Positions 31,968-43,400 of a DNA stretch of 64,000 nucleotides are shown in pieces. Within the stretch, counting starts at the first letter, position 1, and each line of letters begins with the position of its first letter. Source of the DNA: Heliocidaris erythrogramma (Eukaryota > Echinodermata > Echinoidea > Camarodonta > Echinometridae); NCBI GenBank assembly GCA_025617745.1, contig CM046857.1, positions 28,986,094 to 29,050,093 of the forward strand, written 5' to 3'. The notes under the pieces are model-generated. The model was not told where the DNA came from. It saw nothing but the letters and a program-made list of their open reading frames with translations, and did not search any database. Made by a program: the position numbers and the translations under genes.

Positions 31968-32835
31968 CTGTTAAAGGAGAATTAACCCCTAATTACAAAT
32001 TTACTTATATTGGAAGGTGTAATATATTCCTACTTATTGGCCAAAATCATTTTCTAATAAGATATCAGAAAAGGGTATAAATAAATATATTCCAACACCC
32101 GGTATCGTCTCCTACTCATTTACATGGGGCTGCCATTTTCTTGCTGATTTGGAGTTGTACATGAACCATTGAGAAATGTTCCAGTCAAGAAGATATTTTG
32201 AATCCAAGACCTAAATTGCTTTTCTTCATTACCTAAAATCCCATATGTGACGAAAAATATAACGTGGGTGTTTACATGTATTATAAAAATTAAATCTTTA
32301 TAATGATAATTTTAAATTGTCTGGATTTGCTTAACAAAAATCTATTTTCTTGGGTTTGCCAAACAGAGCAGAACATGATATGCAGCATACATTCTGACTT
32401 TTCAAGTCCATTATCCGAAAGCAGGTGAATGCATAGTTTGCCGCTATATATGCTCAGGGAAGAAGCATCCATAAAATTTGAATTAATTTGCTCCGTCCCA
32501 TACGTCACAGTATCGACAAAATAGATTTCTATTAAGCGAATATCGATTTTCAACAGAAATATATAAGGAAATCTTCAGTTTAAAAATAAATTGACATATC
32601 TATTCTATATTTTTAATCTCAAATGGGTTTTTAATTTTGAAAAAGGCAATTGGGCATTTGGATTAAGAAAATCTTCATGTACACATAAACAAAATGGCAG
32701 CCCCCATGAAGGCCTACTGCTAGCAGACGATACATATTGCTAGCAGATGATAAATTTTGCTCAGAAAATCTTGATTCGTATCGATCTCGTATATTTTGAC
32801 GCGAAGCCATATAGTCTAACAAGTAGGAATATATA
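31968..32835. mobile_element. inverted-repeat element, same family as 3421-4789
   Basis: The left arm has TTAAAGGAGAATTAACCC, AGATATCAGAAAAGGGTATA, GGGGCTGCCATTTTCTTG and GTTGTACATGAACCATTG. The right arm carries AAATGGCAGCCCCCATGAAG and TGCTAGCAGACGATAC in reverse. The arms match those of the 3421-4789 element. No transposase is seen. Confidence 0.65.
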
Positions 32836-35092
32836 TAGCGGTACAGAAATTGAGATTTGTTTTGGTTTTGATGGAAAGTTCGGTTTGCCTTCTTGCACTA
32901 TCCACATTCTAAAGTTAGTACATTTCAGTTGCCAGTGTTTCTGGACGCATAGTTCCCGGAACGCCGAAGGCGGCGCTATATTCATCGAACACTCTATCGG
33001 AACACTGAAAGGCTTTCATTAGGAAAAGTTCTGTTGCGAATAGAGAGCTCCAGTTTTCTATGATCGCGTTTACCCTTTTTCGCTTTAAATACATGGATAC
33101 AACACTGAACAGTTTTAATTACATATGACCTCCTTGAAATTAAATGACTCGCAGGTAAATAGGAGAATTTAGCAGTTTTTTGTCAAGTTGCTTGATTTGA
33201 TGACGTCATTGGCGATTTATAAGCCATTTATAAGCCCTTGGATATTAAAGTCTTTGGCGATTTATAAGCCAGTTATAAGCCAAAATTCGTGAAAAATATC
33301 GGCATCAAAACATCGTCTGCCAATACGTGCCATAATCAACAACAACAACAAATATCAGCATACTCGTGATATAGGCCCCGCTCGACGCATAGTTCCCAGA
33401 ACGCCGAAAATGCTTTCATTAGGGTTCTAACTTCAGTCAGCAAAAATATCTGGGCAAGCCAATATCTGCAAAGTAACTACGTGTGTTTGTAAGTAAATTG
33501 AACTTATTTTATGTTATTTACTTCTGTTCTAACTTCTAGTACAGTACAACATGCAACCACTCACACTAATGCAAGGACCAAGGGCAAGGTTAGTCTTAAG
33601 TCAAGACTACAGCACTATAAACTCACAGGCTAACGTCGCACAACAACATGCATGACATGTGCATGACGTGTGCTAACTTAAAGTTTAACGTTAGACCTGG
33701 GGATTTATTTTAGCTCGTGTACAAATCCAATTTATCATCCCCAAGAATTTGGGGAAACCCATCGGAAATAAAAATTTGTTAGTTTATACGCCTACACAGA
33801 TGATATTTGTGCATTAAAAATAGCATATTTGAGTCTAGGCCTAGGCCTAGTAGGCCTAAGTAAAAAAAATCATGAAATCCTTGTTTTTCAATCATTTTTC
33901 TTATTTTTTCAGTGGTATTTATGAGTAGCCTAAATCTGAATAGGAGGTTGAGGTGAGTGTTGCGTCTTTTGTGATTTCAGATGCGCAGACGTGGGGCATC
34001 TGGCCATATAAATAATGTTGTCCTGGAAATAAATGTGGAGAAGTTGTAAAATTGTGGAAATGGTGTACCGGTACTTGAAAGTTGAAGACTAAAGTAAACA
34101 ACAAGAATGATTAGACTGTTGCTGTACTTGTTGCCTGTTGGTACTGCAATAACATGAATAAGAACATGGCATACCTAAAATAGAGTGATAGTCTCGCCAA
34201 CTACACGGCGAAGTCGACTGTATGTTACAGGGCTCTCCATAACTAAGGCAATAAAAAGCAGCAGAGCACAAGTGCTATTTTGACATGAAAATTCTACATG
34301 GACAAGCTTTTGCATGCATGTCGCGGCGTGCAGTCGGAGATCACCATGTGATTAAATATCAAGTTATTACAGGTGAGAGGATGCATTTCCTTTAGGCAAT
34401 GCGTCCTCTCACCTCCAAACAACCAAAAACATGGTCATCCCGATCCTTCCAATTCTCATTTTGCCCAAAGGGAAAAATTCCCTCATTCTGGGTACTTTTT
34501 AACTACATCATAGCAAGTTTCACTCTACCTCAAAGTCCATAACATTCTTTCGTCATGTGCACCCATAATATACATTCATTGAAGCCAATACCTCAATTTC
34601 AATTCAATTGGTACATTTTACTTATTGCATTACATGTACCTTTAAACTTTCTATCAATATCAGCTAATGCAATTCAACTGTCTTCACTTTTGACCAAATA
34701 ATCCATCTCGTGAAATTTCATAGCCACTTAAATGCCCACACAAATCGGAATTACTATGCCATAATTGAGCAAGAACCTGTCCTGCAACCTAGATGCAAAC
34801 TAGATGCAAACTAAAGCACTTCATAGGAAACTTCAACACATATCTTCTTATCAGTCCACCCATCGACTTCTGTGCTATACGTATACCCAACCCTAGTTCC
34901 GACAGCTCTGGGTCAGGCTGGCGTTCTGGTATGTGGATGGGTGATAAGGCAAACATAGGTAAATTTCTCAGATATTTGGTTAGGTTATAAATAGTAGCAT
35001 GGTGGAGTTTGTTACTGGGCAGAGCTGTTGCTGGGTGGTTTGAGGCTGTCTGGGATTTACTAATGTTAAAGGGAGCGACAAGTCGCAATCTA
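32836..35092. other. gene-free stretch
   Basis: No exon is supported. A phrase CGCATAGTTCCCRGAACGCCGAA followed by GCTTTCATTAG occurs at 32947 and 33387, so decayed repeat is present. A small hairpin lies at 34372-34413. Confidence 0.4.
34372..34413 (+). repeat. short hairpin
   Basis: GGTGAGAGGATGCATTTCC pairs with GGCAATGCGTCCTCTCACC (17 of 19 positions) across a 4-base loop. Its role is unknown; it may be a tiny MITE remnant. Confidence 0.6.
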
Positions 35093-35789
35093 TGACCGCG
35101 TTTACACAGAGTGAACTCGAGTTCAAATTCGACAGCGAATTCAATTGCGACCTTGGATTAGCATAAATTATTTTTCGGTGGGCTGTTTACACCAAGCGTT
35201 GGACGAACTCGAATTCAGAAGGAAAGTGAATTCGACTTGATTACGCCCTCGCTTGGTGGGAATATCGTGATAATCAACTTCCGGGTTAAATTTGTGAAAA
35301 CCCCGCGAGTGAGTTCAAAATGGCGGTAGCGAGTATTGTAAGCGCAGCCATTTTGATCTGGTTTTTGTATGATTTTACGTCGGAATTACAAAATTATGAA
35401 CGAATATTTGCAGATATGATGAGCGCGTGGTGGATTGAATCAAGCCAGTTCGGTGAATATGTCGTCGTTCGTTGTGGTTCACTTGTTGAATGACGCTTGT
35501 TTTACTGACGCGACGCTTAGCGTTGCTTAGCAATACCGGAAGTGACGTATGACGGGGTCACTGGCTGGATATTTGCTAGTCGACTTTCAATTACGTGTCC
35601 GTTCACACTGCAAATAGCGAATTTAAATTCGATAATAGTCGAGTTTGAATTCGATAAAAGTTGCTCTGGGTCATCATTCGAATTCGAGTTTTGAACTCGA
35701 GTTCTAATTGCGACTACCCTGTTTACACACAAATGAACTCGAGTTCAAATTCGACTAAAGTCGAGTTCAGTCTCTGTGTAAACGGGGTC
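35093..35789. mobile_element. 700-bp TIR element with CGTTTACACAGAG ends (Harbinger/ISL2EU-like?)
   Basis: The left end TGACCGCGTTTACACAGAGT pairs with the right end in reverse, GACCCCGTTTACACAGAGAC. GAACTCGAGTTCAAATTCGA blocks are repeated in both arms (35112, 35733) and a second GTTTACAC occurs within each. TA lies at both outer edges. The middle contains a 57-codon ORF starting in a good context. The superfamily is a guess from the end sequence. Confidence 0.7.
35320..35493 (+). CDS. small ORF inside the TIR element
   Basis: ATG in AAAATGG opens a 57-residue frame. It starts MAVASIVSAAILIWFLYDF, a hydrophobic N-terminus, and continues with YERIFADMMSAWWIES to a TGA. It is centred between the inverted arms of the 35093-35789 element. 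It may be the retained N-terminus of a transposon protein after internal deletion, but no family is recognised and it could be chance. Confidence 0.35.
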   Translation: MAVASIVSAAILIWFLYDFTSELQNYERIFADMMSAWWIESSQFGEYVVVRCGSLVE

Positions 35790-36591
35790 TAAATGGGCGC
35801 TTTTACAGTTGGCTGCTCCTTTCTCTGGATCAAAGTTCAAAGCGACTTCAAGTTATCGTGCGCAGCTAATAAAAGTTCTCACATTGACCCAAATTTGAGT
35901 AAACAAGATCGCGCGTTCTTTATTCCAGTATTTGAATCTCATTGGTCGGTTGCGTATATAATGGAGGGATTCGAGTTAACGATCACGCGAGGAATCCGGC
36001 AATAACATTCCTTCGGTAGCGCACGATTGGACCTGATTGTATCCGAATTTTTCCCGAGTCAGGCCAACTGGTCAGGCCCATGGATTACGACTTGCCACTC
36101 CCTTTAATGTACGGTATTATAGGATGGCGAATGGTTGTTGGGAATGAATAATTTGTACTGAATTAGAAATTGCAGACGGTCCAGCTGAAAATGATTGTTT
36201 CTTTTTGAGGTATTTATTTGGGGGTTGCCGTTTTCCGGCTTAATTGCTTGGGTGCTTCAGAGTTTTTGGAAGAGCGAGAGAAAGGCGACAGGTGAGAAAC
36301 ATGCCAAGAGAGAAAGTGTGTGTGTAAGAAAGGTGCGAGAGAACAGGTGAAAGAAATAAGTGAGCGACGAGAAGAGCGTGAGGTACGACAGACGTAGAAA
36401 GAGTGAAATGACGAGAGAGAGAGCAGAAGAGAAAGTTGCTCAAGTGCGAAGAGAACAATGGCAGGGCGGAGAACTCAACTTGGAAAGTCAAATTCGCGGT
36501 AAATTGAGTGCTATTTAACATGCATTAATTAAGGAGGATTAATCAACCCATGGTGTTGTGGTGATCCGCCCTTTAGAGGTCCGCCATGCGG
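35790..36591. other. gene-free stretch
   Basis: A GA-rich low-complexity segment lies at about 36250-36440. No exon is supported. Confidence 0.4.
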
Positions 36592-36963
36592 TACGCTAAA
36601 TTTTTTTTCCCACGAACTTTTTGTCCCTGTCCTCCCTGGCGCATGCGCACCTGATCCTTTCCGATCTAAATCAATTACGCAATCATAGGGTTTATTCTGT
36701 AAGCGATATAATGACGGTTGCTCCCAGCCTCTTACTGTGGCGAGATGCTTTAGCCCTCGGACATACCTGAGGTATGTGGGTTCGACTCTCAGTTTGGACA
36801 TTACAAAAATAACGTCTTGTTATTTTAATTTTTACTAAAAGTAGGATGAAACTTTGAAACCCCATCCAACTCCAAGCATTGTAGGGCTATTTCAAAGTTG
36901 CGCATGCGTCAAGGACGATAGTGACAAAAAGTTCGTGGGAAAAAAAAGTTCGCATGCGGTACG
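36592..36963. mobile_element. inverted-repeat element containing a tRNA-like core
   Basis: The left arm TTTTTTCCCACGAACTTTTT, continuing GTCC...GCGCATGCGCA, pairs with the right arm's TTGCGCATGCG...CAAAAAGTTCGTGGGAAAAA. Between them, 36736-36800 carries GTGGCGAGATGC and GGTTCGACTCTCA, reminiscent of A and B boxes, with a CATACC/GGTATG stem. The element lies ~450 bp upstream of the CENP-M start codon. Confidence 0.6.
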
Positions 36964-37413
36964 GGGGGCCGATTATATAAAAGGAAAACGAGTTTTGGGA
37001 TAAATGCAAGTTTTCGTTCAGTCCGTTTTGTTTCCTCTGCCAGTTTTACACTTAGCCATGCAACTTTAACTTTTTGTTGATTGTTGGTCGCCCAAGCTAA
37101 ATTGGCTAAATTATATTTTGTTATTATATTTTGTACAATATATATATTTTGTACAATTCTTTTGTACTATAATCCTTCCGTCGTCTTCCATTTCAACGCG
37201 TATAGGAGCGTGGTAGGCGGCCACCGGCATCCTCGCTGTGCCCTTACATAAATAACACCTGAACACTATCTTTATTTTTTTTTTTTGAGGTTAATTCCCC
37301 TTTAAACCATGTTTTTCATTTTGATTTTTTTTTTTCATTATCGATTGGACGTTTCGGCGACACCGTATGAGCGTGATTGCGCGAAATACAAAAAAAAATC
37401 GGTTACCGGTAAG

Positions 37414-37491
37414 ATGGGCACTATTGGAGATAAACAACCTGTTTTACTTCCTTTTAATAAGCTCCCGGAGTTGAATTCAGCTGTTGTGTTG
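37414..37491 (+). CDS. CENPM: CENPM exon 1
   Basis: 26 codons, phase 0 end, donor TTG|GTAAGT. It encodes the first strand, KLPELNSAVVL, matching human KLPGLNTATIL. Confidence 0.9.
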
Positions 37492-40400
37492 GTAAGTTTT
37501 AATGAGAAAACCTTTCCTCGTCCGAGGGGACCACGAAAAGTCATCCAACTCAAAGTCATCCTTGTAAACTTGGTATTGGTAAAAAAAGAGCATTACAATT
37601 CATTCTGGATAGTTTATAATTGCCCCACACAATGAATTTTACGTTTGTTAATTTTGGCAAACCCGGAGAATAGGGGACTAGACGCGCATGTTTATTGCTG
37701 AATGCTGTATTAATTTGTGTGCACGCAAATGTAGCCCAGCGGCAGCCGGGGCATGCTGGAGATATGCACAAGATTCACTGTGATTTTGACATTTTAATTC
37801 TGGCCCAAATCAAAATTTTCATCAAATAACCAGGAATCTGAGAAAAGTGAGAGCCAAGATGGCAAGAGGCAAGACATGCAAGACTAAAAAGAGTAACTAA
37901 GACATGTAAGAGGACAATATGAATGATGAACAAAGATTACCTAACTCCATTACGGTAAACATTTGAATAAATTGAAAGTCATTTTGAACCACTCACAGCT
38001 ACAGTACAAGCCCTGGGCTAGACCAAAAGCTTCAGTCTCTCTGCATCGTCGGTTGTTCCGCTGAGACTTCGTCTGGCTCCACTAGACCTCCGTACATAGA
38101 GACTGAATGATCACATATCGCATAGTGTGTGGACGATCATATCCGGAACCGGAAGTGGTTCTCTGTGTGTTTGTGTGTGTAGCATATATTCAGTGGCGTA
38201 CTCGTGCAGTATGTATACGTAACGGCAACGCGACCTAAGGCTCAGGTCGGCTGATCGTCCACCTTGTTGATGATACACGGTCGTACCGTCTGTCTATGGG
38301 GAAGGTTGAGAAATGTCAGAAATATTAAAGATTTCCCCATAACAGACGGTTATTTCTGTCTACAGTACAACAAGCCTACATGACTATACTTGTGTAGAAT
38401 CTAGGCAGTCATACACCTCTAGGGCTAGGCTCTACTTGTCTACTTTTTCAAACACCACTGCACAAAAGTCACCAACATTCACTAAAAAAATCGGCATTTA
38501 ATTTACAAAAACCGACCCCAACATATCCAAGAAATACAATAAATTCAACTCCCCGTTGTTGGAAATAATTCCAAAAATGAAATCCGTAATTTACTGTAGA
38601 TTCTCGCGAAACACGCTATCAGTCATTGTGTACATTTCCTGGTCGCCGCAGGTGCTGACATCTCCCAAAATAATTTTGTCCTTAAAAATTCGATCAGTCA
38701 TAAACTCCAGACAATTATACATGTGTATTGTTGTAAGGATCTGAATCAATTTTTTAAGAATACCGCTATAACATTTTTTATTACCATAGGATGGCCTAAG
38801 AAAAAGTGAGGGTGAAAACAAGATCATTAAAAATATCAATTGATGTGATTCATGTCCATGTCCATGTAACTCTTGTCTTACACCTTACACTGTATGTCCA
38901 TTTTGAATGCATATTTAGATTCTTTGTGTGTAATTTCCTATCAGATAATATGCTTTTTCTATCATAGGTTGTATTCTATATGCGTCACAGAATGACAGAA
39001 GCTAAAATCACCTTGCCACATTAAAGGGGACAAACTTGTGCCACACGACCTTATCTAAGTTTGTGATTCACAAATATTCTCAGAACTGAAGAATTTTTAA
39101 TCAAAATTTGTGAAAATTGTAAACCTCCTCAGTTACTTGTAATTCATTTCAAACTTGACAGCATCATTGAGAAAATACCGATAATGACAGATAAATTTGG
39201 CTGTTGAATTCAAAACAATTTATAACATAACATAAGAATGTACATACATGTACCATCTAAATGGTACCCATCGCCTCGGAATCGTTTGGAAATTATTCAA
39301 AATTAGAATTTTTTTCAGACTTTTACTTGTATTTTACTTTGAGTCTACATGTACATATTTTATTTAATTAACTCGATCGTCATCCTCGTTGCGTTGATCG
39401 ATCTTGCATGCTGAGAATTATTCATCAGCACCGCGTGTAGCATGCAGCTAGCTGTAGTATGATGGGGGACCTAAAGACGCTCTTTGTTTCCAGCGGCTAA
39501 AACACTAAGTCAATTCAGTCACACCAAATTTTTTTGTGCATTTAATGCGCCATATACAAGATAATAAATTTGAAAAATTATTTCTATGCAGGAATCTATA
39601 GTCTACAGGGAGGTGGGAATTTAAAACCGGGAAGTTTATATGCAATTTGCACAAACAACCCAACTTATCCAATAACTAGAAAGGCCGTCAAAGGCGGCAG
39701 ACCCACGCCTTAGCGGCGCTACAGATCGAGTAGTTGCATTCTTTCCCTAATCGATTCTTTCCTGTCACTATATTTTATATTTTTTATATTTTTCTCTTTT
39801 TTTATCGCAATAAAGACTTCCAGATTTGGCATAATCTACTATTTAATACATGCATGTAAAATATTATGGTTACTTATTATTATGTAATTTGGCACAATGA
39901 TACTGCTTGTGAATATATTTGTGTATTTTACCTTGATTATTGTGAAAAATGTTATTTTTAAAAAGGAAGTAATAAAATATTCTTAAAAACAAAAAAAAAC
40001 TATCCGAAATGAAGTTCCTATAACCGATCATCACCAAAAATCTAATCGATTCTTTTCCTAATCAATTCTTTCCTGTCACTATCCGAACTGAAGTTTGGGT
40101 CAAAACTTCAAGGTCACACAGAATTTGCAGGGGTCAACCGATCATCACCAAAATCTAATTGATTCTTTCCTGTCACTATCCGAACATTCCCTAAAAATTT
40201 GGTGCATATCCGTTCACCCGTTCTCTAGTTATCTTGTACACAAACAAACACACAAACACACAAACAAACAAACAAACATATGGAGCCCTTTACATAACCC
40301 TGCCGATTTTATCGGCGTGGGTAACAAACAGGTAGGGGCCTATCCATTTACACATGTACTGTAAGTTTATCTAACGATAAGTTTCTACTGTAAAATAGCT

Positions 40401-43400
40401 ACGGGTGAATAGGCTTCATTATAGGTTTGGTGTATACATGTATTAGCAGGGATTGGTCCAGTCTAGATCATTCATACAAAATAGAGGAAAAAAATTATTT
40501 TAAAACTTCAATTTCAACTCTGAATCCCAAAATTTGTAGCAAAGTGAGAGTTGAGAGTCCTTGCATCAGGTAATCTAGCAAATTTAAGAAAATTAAATTT
40601 TGCTGACTAGAGCAATTTTGTATTTTACTACTGCACTAGTGAATGTTTGACACAGTCCCACATACATGTAGGCATGGGTCTAGTATGAGTGGGGCCTATC
40701 CAGAAATTGCACATTACGATAGGCAAGATAATGCAGAGCAGCTTGCGGCGCAGAAGCACTAGCTTTGCTATCTCTGTACAGCTGGTCCCCTGACAAACGT
40801 AAAACGCTGATTGGATTGCAGAATGAAACGATAAAATGTTTCAAAATTCATAATTGTCTAAATTATAGATCTAAACTAGGTCTACATCTGATGCACTGGA
40901 CTCGCTGCGGTTTTTCAGTTCCACAGTACAATCCAGAGAGTGTTGATATATTTGACACGACATCAACACTCTGGTAAACTGGTATATATGTACATATAGG
41001 TTAGCTGGCAAAAAAAAGGCTCAGTACGCACATCAAAACAAAGGCAAAAAAACTCTTAACATAGAATCTGCCCAATTTCCAGGCAGAATAACCCCGTGCA
41101 CTGTAAATATAGTCTTCAGAGTTTGGTGGCACTGCTAGCTAGCTGCGGTGTCAATCAGCTGAGCTGGATTCGTCCCTAGATTGATGTCATCTTTTAAGAC
41201 CGATTTAGCTTACTTTTGGCAGGGGTTTTGGAAGGGTTTGGACAATATTGTCATGACTTAAAATTAATCAATGCGTATTCTGGAGGTTGTTAGCTTTCCA
41301 AATACATACAATTTGTCCGTTTTATGATTTTTCAAGTAATAGCTCCTTTAAGTTTAAAAGGGCAAAATATTACAGGAATACTCCACCGCAGATTGTGGAC
41401 GAGAGGGCGCCGTGATCGTTGCCCGATCATGCCGTGGCCCCTTGGGGCGCAAACTTTGGACAGACTGGTTGCCACACAATATGCACGCTCAGCCTGAGCT
41501 CGAGCTCTCGTGTGATATTCGGTCGGCTTTGTGAAGTCCGAAATGTAATTAGTCCAACGGACGCGTTTGACGCACAAACTTTGTGTACGAGTGAATGGGG
41601 CTTTCGCAATCCTGACTGTCCCCACGGCCGCATGGTGCCATTTCCCTTTAAAAAGATCTATTGGATTTTAAACTAAGAATCTATTCTGATAATATGAATT
41701 AAGTTAGAATTATACTCATTGAAAATTGAAATAGACTTTTTTTAATATTTTCATTTTCAGTTAAGTATTAACCGTCTTCCTCATCGTGCTTACAGCTTGT
41801 GAAGAAAAAAAAATCATGTGAAAGGGAAGATGAAGCAAGACATTCACTTAAATGTTGATTTACCTTGATTTATCTTGATGTTGGGCTTAAAGTATAACAA
41901 ACTTATTTGCCCCTCTGCATCTTGTGTGAACTTTCTGCATCTTGTGTGAGCTTTCTGCAGGTTGTGTTACAGTTTGTTGCATGCGTAGGTCAGACATTGC
42001 AAAAGTTGACATCAGCGTCTAAACAGTCAAACTTTTGCTTCCATGCTTTTTCTAAGTTTGACCGACCTAAATGAATCCACACCATTACTATCAGTGACAT
42101 CTGATGGGAGATTGTTCCACAAGTTTATTATACATAGAGTTGTTGTGGATCAGTGGATAAGTCCCTGGACTGTGAACTACAAGATCCGGGGTTCGAATCC
42201 CACCGCAGCCAGAATGCCAGAATGCATGCCAGAATCCGATGACCGGGGTAATAACTCCTTTGTAGGCGCCTTGAGCATCTTGTGAGCAATATAAATGTAG
42301 CTATTATTATTACGTTGAGAAAATTCTGTCTTACCAGGAGTTTAATAAGCTTTCTTGAGTGACCTCTTGTTCTAGACGGATTATGATACTTGAAGGTTAT
42401 CAATTCCGAAAGATCTTAAATGTCTGCTCTGTGTCTCCTATAGGATAAGGCTGGTAACTTCACTTTCTTCAGGCGATCCATGTAGCTCAGGTTCCTTAAA
42501 CTAGGTATCCACTTTGTAGCTCTATGTTGTACTTTTTTTTTTAATCTTGAGATACAGGTGCCAAACAGTACAGTATTCCAAGGATGGACAAATTGTTGAC
42601 TTATATAACTGTACTAATCCTCTTTGATTTGGGTTTGACACATAACAGTGGAAAAATAAATTTTAGCATGGCCATGGGTCACGATTTCTCTCCATAAATA
42701 TTGTTTCCCAACACTACAGTACTGTTTGGTGACATGACCTTCGATAGTGTGGAGCCTTGGATTTTATTGCCCTTGATATAATCATATAATATTGACTTCT
42801 TTTGTGACTCAGCTGGTAATACAATCTTGCAATATAGTCTTGTATCCTCCTCATTGCCAGTCAGTATTATATCATTATCTTTTTCACATCACTTGCTTCA
42901 TGACCTTCAGCTGATAGGATTCCAGTCCATCAGAAAGAAGGAGTTGGCTGAAGCCATGGTGGCACTCAACACAGACTTCTGCCTTCAAGTGTAAGTTATG
43001 CCAAGATTAACTAAGTTCAAAGTTTTTTAGTTTTTTTTCACAATACTGTATATCCCAAAATCACTTGATAACCATTTTTTAAAATTCAAATCTATGTGAG
43101 AAATCCATTTGAAAGACCCAAATATATTCAGCTGTGCTTTAATTGATATGTTGTCAGTGATTGCGTCACCCAAACCAAGTTTCTTCCATAGACTATATAT
43201 ACCCACAACAAGATCGTACTTAAATCTCTTCCAAAATAAAGGGGAAAAAAGTTCAATATGATAGTAGGTACAGCAAAGTGTGAATCTAAAGAACTATTGA
43301 TAATTTAGTACCAATGTCTATAACCAAGGGTACTAGGCCAGTGACATGTTTAAGGGTCCACAACTTTTGCTGTATTAAAACCACATTGATAGATACAATT

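Larger units (their letters stand above)
37492..42910 (+). other. CENPM intron 1 (5.4 kb)
   Basis: It runs from donor GTAAGT to acceptor ACCTTCAG. It holds a hairpin (38286-38352), an ACCCACGCC-ended repeat (39701-40322), the GC-rich element (41386-41656) and a SINE (42139-42312). No further exon is needed, because exons 1 and 2 join in phase. Confidence 0.85.

Noticed and set aside
36736..36800. Functional tRNA gene upstream of CENP-M
   Set aside because: Only loose A- and B-box similarity; no cloverleaf can be drawn.
37309..37413. Upstream in-frame ATG for CENP-M
   Set aside because: It would add 35 residues from T-rich sequence not found in family members; the ATG at 37414 has the better context and matches the family N-terminus.
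41332..41676. Frames paralogous to those at 31428
   Set aside because: Same GC-rich repeat; not coding.
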